From the NCBI GenBank assembly GCA_017860765.1, contig JAGDMY010000073.1, forward strand, positions 1 through 7,171: DNA of 7,171 nucleotides, read 5' to 3'. Shown here piece by piece: positions 1 to 6,088 of the stretch. Made by a program: the position numbers and the translations under genes. This DNA is from Chloroflexota bacterium. Its GTDB lineage: Bacteria > Chloroflexota > Dehalococcoidia > Dehalococcoidales > UBA3254. The notes beneath the pieces are model-generated. The model did not search any database, was not told the origin of the DNA, and saw nothing but the letters and a program-made list of their open reading frames with translations. Every line of letters starts with the position of its first letter. The stretch's first letter is position 1.

Positions 1-212
1 TCGCCATATTGATCATACTTCTTGCGCTTTTCCACGTCCGAGAGAACTTCATAGGCCTGGTTGATCTCTTTAAAGCGTTCCTCGGCAGCCTTATTGCCCG
101 GATTAACGTCTGGATGATGCTGGCGCGCCAGGCGGCGGTAAGCTGCTTTGATATCTTTATCCGTCGCATTGCGGTTGATCCCCAGTATCCGGTAATAGTC
201 TTTGCCAGCCAT
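1..212 (-). CDS. J-domain co-chaperone (DnaJ/CbpA type), 5' part only
   Basis: The visible 70 codons encode the N-terminal J domain of an Hsp40 protein, which stimulates the ATPase of DnaK (Hsp70) in the cytoplasm. The protein opens with [12 protein letters not shown], has the invariant HPD tripeptide at residues 33-35 that contacts DnaK, and then [11 protein letters not shown] and KKYDQYG, the usual last helix of the domain. The ATG at 212-210 is preceded by GAGAGG at 227-222, nine bases away, and no in-frame alternative is better. The gene leaves the window after the J domain, so the Gly/Phe linker, zinc-finger and substrate-binding domains cannot be seen. It therefore cannot be decided whether this is full DnaJ or a CbpA-like protein without zinc fingers. 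It lies downstream of the Nudix gene on the same strand but has its own promoter. Confidence 0.93.
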   Translation of the reverse strand, partial: MAGKDYYRILGINRNATDKDIKAAYRRLARQHHPDVNPGNKAAEERFKEINQAYEVLSDVEKRKKYDQYG

Positions 213-283
213 TTTTTTAAGCCTCTCTTATATTCTAGTCCAGCCTGTCTATCGAATAATTCTCTAATATACTTAATAATTAA

Positions 284-312
284 ATGTTAAACTATTTAAT
301 AAATAATGTCAA
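284..312 (-). promoter_or_regulatory. Sigma70-type promoter of the J-domain gene
   Basis: On the minus strand a perfect -35 hexamer TTGACA (312-307) is followed after exactly 17 bases by TAACAT (289-284), four of six matches to the -10 consensus. Transcription would begin near 277, leaving a leader of about 65 bases, AT-rich at first, before the start codon at 212. No CIRCE inverted repeat (the HrcA operator of many dnaK/dnaJ operons) was seen around it, so HrcA control is not indicated. The rest of the gap 213-420 shows no further gene. Confidence 0.6.
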
Positions 313-420
313 GAGCGCTGAAGGTTGGTAGAATAGCCGGTCACCCTTGTTTCTCGCCTTTTTCCAGGTTACGCAAAGGGGGCTTCTACAAAAATTCAGG
401 AGGTCTGACTACCAGCGAAC

Positions 421-1023
421 TCACGCCTGGGCCGCAATGCTGGAATAAATATCCAGGAATTGCTTTAATATGCGGGCTGTCGCTCCGGTTATCCGTTTGC
501 TGTTATGCGTGTAAGTATAGGGGACAAGCTGCCGGCCACCCAGAACTTCCACAGGGGATTCTGTGCGGCAGCCTGACTGTAATAAAGCCAAAATCGGCAC
601 TTGAATTATCTCGGCAATCTCATAATTGCTCACAGTAAATACATACCCAGGAGAGATAAAACCCACAAAGGGCGAAATAATGTAGGGGGAGCCTCGAGTC
701 AGTATATCGTCCAGTTGGCCCATGATTTCCACATCGCCGGGATCCAGCCCGATTTCTTCAAAGCTTTCCCTCAAGGCGGTATTTAGCAGCGTTCCATCTC
801 CCTGATGGTAGCCGCCTCCCGGAAAGGATATCTCACCTTTGTGGTGGCGGACCAGTTCGGTACGCTGAGTAAAAAGGATATAGGGCTGTTCCTCTTGAAA
901 ATAGATTGGAATCAGCACCGCTGAGGGAATCCGGCTGCTATCCGAGATATGTGCCACCGGCCTCTTGGAGAGCGTCTCTTTCAATTTCAATTTGATATTT
1001 CGGGAACTCAAACTATCAGTCAG
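421..1023 (-). CDS. Nudix hydrolase, probable coenzyme A pyrophosphatase (NudL/YeaB-like)
   Basis: This is a Nudix enzyme of the CoA diphosphatase subfamily, which cleaves CoA or its derivatives to phosphopantetheine compounds and 3',5'-ADP using divalent metal. The subfamily signature upstream of the Nudix box is intact: LFTQRT, then R59, G63 and FPGG at residues 50-70 (counted from the CTG start), fitting the pattern L-L-T-x-R-S-x3-R-x3-G-x3-FPGG. The Nudix box ends in RESFEEIGL (85-93), with metal-ligand glutamates E86, E89 and E90. The length of 200 residues matches the family (about 190-210). An ATG at 1101 would add 26 residues but lies inside the apparent -35 element. A CTG at 1023 has AGAAAGGA seven bases upstream; a TTG at 1011 is also possible but is 19 bases from that site. 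Function is confident; the exact start is not. Confidence 0.88.
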   Translation of the reverse strand: MTDSLSSRNIKLKLKETLSKRPVAHISDSSRIPSAVLIPIYFQEEQPYILFTQRTELVRHHKGEISFPGGGYHQGDGTLLNTALRESFEEIGLDPGDVEIMGQLDDILTRGSPYIISPFVGFISPGYVFTVSNYEIAEIIQVPILALLQSGCRTESPVEVLGGRQLVPYTYTHNSKRITGATARILKQFLDIYSSIAAQA

Positions 1024-1030
1024 GCTTGTT

Positions 1031-1038
1031 TCCTTTCT
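1031..1038 (-). promoter_or_regulatory. Ribosome binding site deciding the Nudix start
   Basis: AGAAAGGA on the minus strand is followed by seven bases (aacaagc) and then CTG at 1023-1021, in frame with the Nudix domain. No ATG, GTG or TTG lies at proper spacing; the nearest TTG is at 1011. From CTG the stretch before the AVLIPI strand is 34 residues, close to what is usual for CoA pyrophosphatases. Confidence 0.45.
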
Positions 1039-1071
1039 TAAGAACCCTGCAAAAGCGTCTCTTATTATTCT

Positions 1072-1101
1072 ATTATAAACTCTTAAGCCTCTGCATCTCA
1101 T
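1072..1101 (-). promoter_or_regulatory. Promoter of the Nudix gene
   Basis: A perfect -10 box TATAAT (1077-1072) lies 18 bases downstream of ATGAGA (1101-1096), four of six matches to TTGACA. Transcription would start near 1065, downstream of the in-frame ATG at 1101. If this promoter is the one used, that ATG is not in the message and translation must start near 1023-1009. The region is AT-rich, so a chance TATAAT is possible. Confidence 0.5.
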
Positions 1102-1115
1102 CCCGCTTGTCCCAC

Positions 1116-1144
1116 TTGCATTTAAGACCGTCTGGTAGTATTTT
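1116..1144 (+). promoter_or_regulatory. Possible promoter of the helicase gene (leaderless layout)
   Basis: TTGCAT (1116-1121) and TATTTT (1139-1144) are separated by 17 bases. A start 7-9 bases beyond would fall at or just before the helicase ATG at 1153, giving a message with almost no leader. That would agree with the lack of a recognisable Shine-Dalgarno sequence before this ATG. Both hexamers are imperfect, so this is tentative. Confidence 0.3.
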
Positions 1145-1152
1145 GGTTTTAT

Positions 1153-2748
1153 ATGCCCAAACTGAAACCGGAGCCTTTTGTCATCGAGATAAACGAGCAA
1201 TTCAAACATGCTCTGGATATTATAGAAAACACCCCCAAAAGCGCCTTCATTACCGGACGGGCCGGCACGGGCAAATCCACCCTGCTGGACTACTTCCGCC
1301 GCAATACCCGCAAGAGAGTGGTAGTCCTCGCTCCCACGGGCGTCGCCGCACTCAATGTCAAAGGCCAGACCATCCATTCTTTCTTCAAATTCAAACCCAA
1401 TGTGACCTTGTCCATGGTTAAAAAGCTCCAGGCTGCCGCCGAGGGTGGAACCATCTATCAGAAACTGGATGCCATCGTCATCGATGAGATTTCCATGGTC
1501 AGGGCTGACCTGCTGGACTGTGTAGATAAATTCCTGCGGCTGAACGGGCCCTCCCCTGAAGAGCCCTTTGGCGGTATTCAGATGATCTTCATCGGTGATC
1601 TATATCAACTGCCGCCGGTCATTACCAGTTTAGAAAAAGCAGAGTTCAAACAGCTTTATAAGACCCCTTATTTCTACAGCTCCAGGGCCTTCGATGGGTT
1701 GAATATGGAATTTATAGAGCTGGAAAAGATCTATCGCCAGCATGACCCGGAATTTATCCAGCTCCTGAACACTGTCCGCAATAAATCGATTACCTACGCA
1801 GGCCTGGAGTTGTTGAACCAGAGGTTTAATCCCACCTTCGAACCGCCGCCGGGCGATTTTTACGTCTATCTAACCACCACTAACGAATTAGCTTCCACAA
1901 TAAATAAACGCCGTCTAAGTCAGCTGGATAGTCCGCAGCGCACCTTTATCGGCGAAATTGAAGGCGATTTCGGCGACGAATATCTGCCCACTGCGATTGA
2001 GCTCCAGGTAAAAATAGGCGCCCAAATCATGATGCTGAATAATGACTCCGACAATCGCTGGGTAAATGGCACCCTCGGTGAAATCACCGGAATAACCCGG
2101 GATAAGAATGGCGACTGCCTTATCATCGCCGGGCTGCCGGACGGTGAGGTAGAAATTGAGCCCTTTACCTGGGAAATATATCGTTTCCAGGTAAAAGGAG
2201 GAACATTACAGTCTGAGGTCGTCGGCACCTTTACTCAATACCCCCTGATGCTGGCCTGGGCCATCACTATCCATAAGAGCCAGGGCAAGACCTTTGAAAA
2301 GGTGGTCATCGATATCGGAAAGGGCACTTTTGCTCATGGTCAACTCTATGTAGCCCTGAGCCGCTGCACCACCCTGGAGGGCATCGTCTTGAGAAGACCA
2401 ATTCTGAAAAAACATATCTGGACTGATTTTCAGGTGATGGACTTCCTGACCCGCTACCAGTATCGCAAATCGGAAAAGCGCCTTTCTCTCGATGATAGAC
2501 TGGAAATAATCCGGCGCGCTATTAAGAATGCATCTTTATTGAGGATTACCTACTTGAAACCCACTGATGAAAAATCGGAAAGGACTGTCCGGCCGCATAC
2601 CGTGGGAGAAATGGAATACCAGGGCAAAACCTACCTGGGACTGAGAGCGTTTTGCCTGAAGAGAAACGAGGACCGCACCTTCCGAGTTGACCGTATTCTG
2701 GATATCAAGGAGATGCCAGCCGCGGAGCAGGAGTTGGCGGGGGATTAG
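1153..2748 (+). CDS. Pif1/RecD-like superfamily 1 DNA helicase with C-terminal WYL domain
   Basis: This 531-residue protein is a 5'-3' type SF1B helicase of the Pif1 family, cytoplasmic and acting on DNA structures, replication forks or recombination intermediates. Motifs in order are Walker A GRAGTGKST (35-43), motif Ia APTGVAA (60-66), Walker B VIDEISM (109-115), motif III GDLYQLPPV (148-156), motif IV EKIYRQ (191-196), then IHKSQGKTF (373-381) and YVALSRCTTLEG (399-410), the Pif1/RecD-type motifs V and VI with the arginine finger R404. After residue 440 comes a linker and a WYL-type domain (about 455-520): ITYLKP, RTVRP, YLGLRAF and the closing RTFRVDRI. WYL domains are usually ligand or nucleic-acid sensors in transcription factors. 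Pif1-WYL fusions are known in some bacteria. The ATG has no clear ribosome site. The stop overlaps that of convergent nadC by four bases. Confidence 0.93.
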   Translation: MPKLKPEPFVIEINEQFKHALDIIENTPKSAFITGRAGTGKSTLLDYFRRNTRKRVVVLAPTGVAALNVKGQTIHSFFKFKPNVTLSMVKKLQAAAEGGTIYQKLDAIVIDEISMVRADLLDCVDKFLRLNGPSPEEPFGGIQMIFIGDLYQLPPVITSLEKAEFKQLYKTPYFYSSRAFDGLNMEFIELEKIYRQHDPEFIQLLNTVRNKSITYAGLELLNQRFNPTFEPPPGDFYVYLTTTNELASTINKRRLSQLDSPQRTFIGEIEGDFGDEYLPTAIELQVKIGAQIMMLNNDSDNRWVNGTLGEITGITRDKNGDCLIIAGLPDGEVEIEPFTWEIYRFQVKGGTLQSEVVGTFTQYPLMLAWAITIHKSQGKTFEKVVIDIGKGTFAHGQLYVALSRCTTLEGIVLRRPILKKHIWTDFQVMDFLTRYQYRKSEKRLSLDDRLEIIRRAIKNASLLRITYLKPTDEKSERTVRPHTVGEMEYQGKTYLGLRAFCLKRNEDRTFRVDRILDIKEMPAAEQELAGD

Positions 2749-3638
2749 ATTAGCCTGAAGGTTTGAGGCTCCAGTTCCAGGCTGATATCCAGGGCTTCGT
2801 AAGAATGCGTCAGGGAGCCAACCGAGATAAAGTCTACCCCCGTCTCGGCCGCCGCTCTTACATTTTCCAGATTAACTCCCCCCGAGGCTTCAACTTCCGC
2901 TCTCCCGGCGATAAGTTCCACGGCCCGTGTCATTTCCATCGCCGGCATATTGTCCAGCATGACGATGTCCGCCCCCGCTTCTACAGCGTCTATCGCCTCC
3001 TGGATAGTCCGGGCTTCAGCTTCAACTTTTAATTCAGGCGGAGCTCCTTGCTGGGCCTTGCCAACGATTTCTTTGTAGCTCATTCCCAGGGCCCGGAGAG
3101 CTGCGATATGATTATCCTTAATCAGGATGGCATCATTAAGGTCCAGGCGATGGTTTCTTCCACCACCCATCCGCACCGCATATTTTTCCAACAATCTTAA
3201 CCCCGGGGTAGTCTTGCGCGTATCGGCGATGTCCACTCCCAGATCACGGACCCGGGACACGTAGCGGGCAGTAGTAGAGGCGATTCCGCTCATTCTTTGT
3301 ATAAAATTTAAAGACACCCGTTCGGCTTTGAGAATACTGCGAACGGTCCCGGAAATCATTAGAGGAACGTCGCCGAACTTCACAGCCGTCCCATCCTGAA
3401 TCTGGACCTTTATTACCAGGTCAGGATCAACTGTCTTAAAGACCTTTTCAGCGACCGTGGTACCGGCGATTACTCCTTCTTCTTTGACAAGCATATAGGC
3501 CTTGCCCTGCAAATCGCAGGGAATTAAGGTTTCACTGGTGACATCACCCCTCCCCACATCCTCGGCCAGAGCCATTTCTATTATCCTGGCCAGATAGTCC
3601 TGCGGCAACACTTCTTCCAATCTACCTTTTTTCTTCAC
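2745..3638 (-). CDS. nadC: Quinolinate phosphoribosyltransferase (nicotinate-nucleotide pyrophosphorylase, carboxylating)
   Basis: NadC converts quinolinate and phosphoribosyl pyrophosphate to nicotinate mononucleotide, CO2 and pyrophosphate, the third step of de novo NAD synthesis. The 297-residue product is of usual length (about 280-300). Family signatures are present: EDVGRGDVTSE (26-36), RMSGIAS (115-121), DTRKTTPGLR (139-148), GGGRNHRLDLND (158-169), IKDNHI (173-178), the acidic KVEAEA (204-209), MLDN (227-230) and ASGGVN (251-256). Active-site residues expected from characterised NadC proteins (R141, K142, H163, R164, K174, E206, D229) are all there. The start is GTG at 3638-3636, preceded by GGAAGGAG (3651-3644) five bases upstream, a strong site. 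The gene is transcribed away from the TPR gene and is separated from nadB by it. No defect seen. Confidence 0.97.
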   Translation of the reverse strand: MKKKGRLEEVLPQDYLARIIEMALAEDVGRGDVTSETLIPCDLQGKAYMLVKEEGVIAGTTVAEKVFKTVDPDLVIKVQIQDGTAVKFGDVPLMISGTVRSILKAERVSLNFIQRMSGIASTTARYVSRVRDLGVDIADTRKTTPGLRLLEKYAVRMGGGRNHRLDLNDAILIKDNHIAALRALGMSYKEIVGKAQQGAPPELKVEAEARTIQEAIDAVEAGADIVMLDNMPAMEMTRAVELIAGRAEVEASGGVNLENVRAAAETGVDFISVGSLTHSYEALDISLELEPQTFRLI

Positions 3639-3706
3639 CGTTTCTCCTTCCGGGTCTTACAATCTTGAAGGGGTGTACGATTAGAAGGTGGTCCAAACTT
3701 AACGCT

Positions 3707-3735
3707 ATTATATACTATATGTACCCCTTTTTACA
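3707..3735 (-). promoter_or_regulatory. Promoter of nadC
   Basis: On the minus strand a perfect TATAAT (3712-3707) stands about 70 bases before the GTG start. The -35 position at 17-base spacing reads TGTAAA (3735-3730), only three of six matches, so this promoter may be weak or need help. Transcription would start near 3700, giving a leader of about 60 bases that ends in the strong ribosome site. No known NAD riboswitch structure was recognised in the leader. Confidence 0.5.
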
Positions 3736-3738
3736 TAT
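3717..3738. repeat. Perfect inverted repeat ATATGTA-N8-TACATAT, candidate operator
   Basis: The arms at 3717-3723 and 3732-3738 are exact 7-base reverse complements around an 8-base centre (CCCCTTTT). The element lies within the nadC promoter: one arm is in the -10/-35 spacer and the other covers the -35 position. It ends 10 bases before the likely -35 of the divergent TPR gene. A dimeric repressor bound here would block nadC transcription. It does not match any NAD-regulator site that I can name, and with AT-rich arms chance is possible. Confidence 0.4.
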
Positions 3739-3748
3739 TCTGGACTCT

Positions 3749-3778
3749 TTGCCACAGATTTTCCTGAGTCCGTATTAT
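3749..3778 (+). promoter_or_regulatory. Promoter of the TPR-protein gene
   Basis: TTGCCA (3749-3754, five of six) and TATTAT (3773-3778, five of six) are 18 bases apart. An overlapping perfect TATAAT at 3776-3781 would be 21 bases from the same -35. The start point would be near 3785-3788, about 30 bases before the ATG at 3817. Confidence 0.5.
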
Positions 3779-3816
3779 AATAAAAGATGAATACAATTTA
3801 ATCGTGGCATAGGCGC

Positions 3817-4482
3817 ATGGGGGATAGCACCGTTCAGAAACTTTTAGCACTGGCTGAAGAGCTCGCCAGCAAACAAACCGATTCCGAGCTGAATAAGGCT
3901 GCCGATATTCTACTTCATCTCATAAATACGGGCTGTGAAGACCCGGAAATCCTTGTTCGCGCGGCTACTTACTTATTGCAGGGTCCTCGCAGGTCAGAAT
4001 TTAGCATAAAACAGAAAGCCATATCGCTGGTGGATAAGGTGGTCGCCCTGTCACCTGACAATATTTCCGTACTGGAAAAAGCTCTGGCCTGCTATGAACT
4101 GACTCTAAATGACTTCCCGGAAAAATTGAATATTATTGTCCGTCTGGCCCTTAAGATATTGGAGATAGATCCCGATCACATAGAAGCTATGATAACCCTG
4201 GCTTATCACAGGGAGCATCCCTGCGTCGCCTTATCACTGGCTGACACCATCCGCATGCTGGAGTGGGCCAGAGAGGTTGAACCGGATAATTTTTACGTCA
4301 GCTTCAGTTTGGCGCGCCTGTATATTGAAGCCGGCAAATACAACCTTGCCAATACCCAATATCAGCAGGTTCTGGCCAATTCAGAACCCGATTCCTGGGA
4401 AGCCCTGGATGCCGGCTATAAAATCAAGTTCCTGCATTCCAAGTCCAAGATAAAAAGGCATCCCAAATATGGTTTCAATTAG
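3817..4482 (+). CDS. Small TPR-like helical-repeat protein of unknown function
   Basis: The 221-residue product has no signal peptide or membrane segment and should be cytoplasmic. It reads as stacked helix pairs of the tetratricopeptide type. Repeat ends recur as VVALSPDNISVLEKALACYE (75-94), LEIDPDHIEAMITLAY (115-130) and AREVEPDNFYVSFSLARLYIEAGKY (151-175); the last is a near-canonical TPR with the A-x-L-Y-x-x-A-G-x-Y pattern. Such repeats bind protein partners; no catalytic motif is seen. The C-terminus is basic (KSKIKRHPKYG). The ATG at 3817 has only a weak upstream AGG and is the first plausible start. The gene lies between nadC (divergent) and nadB (convergent, four-base overlap of stops). 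I do not recognise a named family. Position suggests, but does not show, a connection with NAD metabolism. Confidence 0.8.
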   Translation: MGDSTVQKLLALAEELASKQTDSELNKAADILLHLINTGCEDPEILVRAATYLLQGPRRSEFSIKQKAISLVDKVVALSPDNISVLEKALACYELTLNDFPEKLNIIVRLALKILEIDPDHIEAMITLAYHREHPCVALSLADTIRMLEWAREVEPDNFYVSFSLARLYIEAGKYNLANTQYQQVLANSEPDSWEALDAGYKIKFLHSKSKIKRHPKYGFN

Positions 4483-6017
4483 CAGCTGGTGAAGGTGATA
4501 TGCTTTTCCCATTCCAGGGAGTGGATAGGGAAATCCGAGCGGAAGTGGGCACCGCGGCTCTCTTCGCGAATCAAAGCTGCTTCGGCTATCAGGCGGCCAG
4601 CGAGAACCAGATTATTCAATTCGTAAGTGGGACGATCGGTCGGTTCCGGCAAGCATTTTTGCCAGGCTGCCATAATATCCGCCGCTTGAATGAGTCCGCT
4701 CCGCTCCCTGATGATACCAACTTTGTGCCACATTAAGTCCTGCAAAGCCCGCAGGTTGACCGCAGTCGCGTTTTTAAGGACCTCTCTGACGCTCAGAGAA
4801 CAATGGACCTCCTTGATTTTGCGTGGGAGGCTCTTATTGGCGCTATCACCGGCCTTTTCTATGATCCTCTTGCTGAAGATGAGCACCTCTAACATAGAAT
4901 TAGAAGCCAGACGGTTAGCCCCATGCACCCCGGTGCAGGAAACTTCACCAGCGGCAAAGAGCCCTGCGATATTGGTCTCTCCCCAGGTATTGGTCTTCAC
5001 TCCCCCCATCATATAGTGAGCAGCAGGAGCTACCGGTATCAGGCCTTTGGTTATATCCAGACCGTGGTCATAACAATATTTATAAATATTAGGAAAGCGG
5101 GTTGTGACTACCTGGACAGGGAGGTGAGTTACATCCAGAAAGACCCTATCTGAGCTGGTCTTGCGCATTTCGAAAAGGATGCTGCGTGCCACCACATCGC
5201 GAGGCGCAAGTTCCCCAAGTGGCGTGTAATCCGGCATAAAACGGTATCCTTCGACGTTGCGCAGGATTCCACCCTCACCTCTCACCGCTTCGGATATCAG
5301 GAAAGGGGCAACCCCTGGCAACCGCAGACCCGTAGGATGGAATTGGTAGAACTCCATGTCGGTTAATTCCGCACCGGCTTTATAAGCCAGGGCTACGCCA
5401 TCGCCGGTAGCCACATCCGGATTGGTCGTATATTTAAAAAGATGCCCGGCACCTCCGGTAGCCAGGATCATGTAGCAGCAGTCGAACTCCAGCACGGTAC
5501 CCGTGCGCAGATCAAGAGCTTTAACCCCCTTCACCACCCCATTTTCCACAATAATATCGGTTACCAGACAATACTCCAGGACCTCAATTTTAGCTTCGCG
5601 AACCCGGCTGCTCAGAGTGGCTTCAATGTGGGCCCCGGTGGCGTCTCCTCCGGCATGCAAGACCCTTGGCACGCTGTGAGCGGCCTCCATAGTCAGCGCA
5701 ATCGCTCCGTTCATTGTATCGAAAGGGACACCGAAGCGCACCAGGTCATATATCCTATCAGGTGCTTCGCTGGCCAGTATTTTGGCAGCCTCGGGATCAC
5801 TCAACCCATCTCCCGCTTTCATAGTATCATTGAAATGCAGGTCTACCGAATCATTGCCTCCGATAGGGGCAGCAATGCCGCCCTGAGCATGTTTGGTATT
5901 GCAATCATCGATACTGCCCTTGGTGATGATGAGCACGCTGCCCTTTTCATGCGCTAAAAGGGCGGTATAGAGTCCGGCAATTCCGCTCCCGATGATAACG
6001 TATTCATATTGCTTCAT
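4479..6017 (-). CDS. nadB: L-aspartate oxidase
   Basis: NadB is an FAD enzyme that oxidises L-aspartate to iminoaspartate, the first step of de novo NAD synthesis; NadA then makes quinolinate. In the absence of oxygen, fumarate can serve as electron acceptor. The 512 residues fit the family (about 510-540). Seen in order: Rossmann FAD motif GSGIAGLYTALLA (10-22), KHAQGGIA (42-49), EAAHSVPRVLHAGGDATG (111-128), ATGGAGHLF (186-194), EFYQFHPTGL (222-231), EAVRGEGG (243-250), ELAPRDVVARSI (269-280), AAHYMMGGV (332-340), HGANRLASNSMLE (365-377) and, near the end, REESRGAHFRSDFP (484-497). Active-site E111, H227, R273, H334 and R368 correspond to the known catalytic set. The HGANRLASNS motif separates NadB-type sequences from most succinate dehydrogenase flavoproteins. 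ATG at 6017 has AGGAG (6027-6023) five bases upstream. It follows the fumarase-type gene by 71 bases. Confidence 0.97.
   Translation of the reverse strand: MKQYEYVIIGSGIAGLYTALLAHEKGSVLIITKGSIDDCNTKHAQGGIAAPIGGNDSVDLHFNDTMKAGDGLSDPEAAKILASEAPDRIYDLVRFGVPFDTMNGAIALTMEAAHSVPRVLHAGGDATGAHIEATLSSRVREAKIEVLEYCLVTDIIVENGVVKGVKALDLRTGTVLEFDCCYMILATGGAGHLFKYTTNPDVATGDGVALAYKAGAELTDMEFYQFHPTGLRLPGVAPFLISEAVRGEGGILRNVEGYRFMPDYTPLGELAPRDVVARSILFEMRKTSSDRVFLDVTHLPVQVVTTRFPNIYKYCYDHGLDITKGLIPVAPAAHYMMGGVKTNTWGETNIAGLFAAGEVSCTGVHGANRLASNSMLEVLIFSKRIIEKAGDSANKSLPRKIKEVHCSLSVREVLKNATAVNLRALQDLMWHKVGIIRERSGLIQAADIMAAWQKCLPEPTDRPTYELNNLVLAGRLIAEAALIREESRGAHFRSDFPIHSLEWEKHITFTSC
4505..4533. repeat. Interrupted inverted repeat inside the 3' end of nadB
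   Basis: TTTCCC (4505-4510) pairs with GGGAAA (4528-4533), and an inner TCCA (4513-4516) pairs with TGGA (4522-4525), separated by a 2x2 mismatch and a 5-base loop. It lies 23 bases beyond the TPR stop codon and inside nadB codons. There is no T-run on either side, so it is not a standard intrinsic terminator, though it could fold in either transcript. Confidence 0.3.
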
Positions 6018-6088
6018 TTTTACTCCTGAAACGGCCCGACGGTGGAAGCTGAATCTTGAAATTGGCAGGCTTTTATCTGGCTGCCTTA

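Noticed and set aside
390..408. Short hairpin TCAG-ACCTC-CTGA followed by five T on the minus strand, after the Nudix stop codon
   Set aside because: The stem is only four pairs, too weak to call an intrinsic terminator without supporting data.
306..638. 110-codon plus-strand open frame across the J-domain gene upstream region and Nudix 3' end
   Set aside because: Its second half is antisense to conserved Nudix codons, the first half lies over the J-domain promoter, and the product has no protein-like pattern.
77..840. Nudix box lacks the first Glu of the G-x5-E pattern
   Set aside because: Divergence at this position is common in the CoA pyrophosphatase subfamily, and the metal-binding REx2EE core is intact, so it is not a sign of inactivation.
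1099..1377. Extended reading frame upstream of the Nudix gene on the minus strand
   Set aside because: It overlaps the helicase gene antisense, has no resemblance to a Nudix N-terminus, and lies upstream of the apparent Nudix promoter.
2752..2770. AGCCT-N9-AGGCT inverted repeat after the helicase stop codon
   Set aside because: Five pairs, inside nadC codons, without a T-run; noted only as context for the convergent overlap.
5442..5957. 171-codon open frame on the plus strand inside nadB
   Set aside because: It is antisense to a fully conserved nadB region, shows no recognisable domain and has no convincing ribosome site; a shadow frame.
6038..6088. GGCAG/CTGCC inverted repeat between the hydro-lyase gene and nadB on the minus strand
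   Set aside because: Five pairs with a loop of about 12 bases and no T-run; not a convincing terminator or attenuator.
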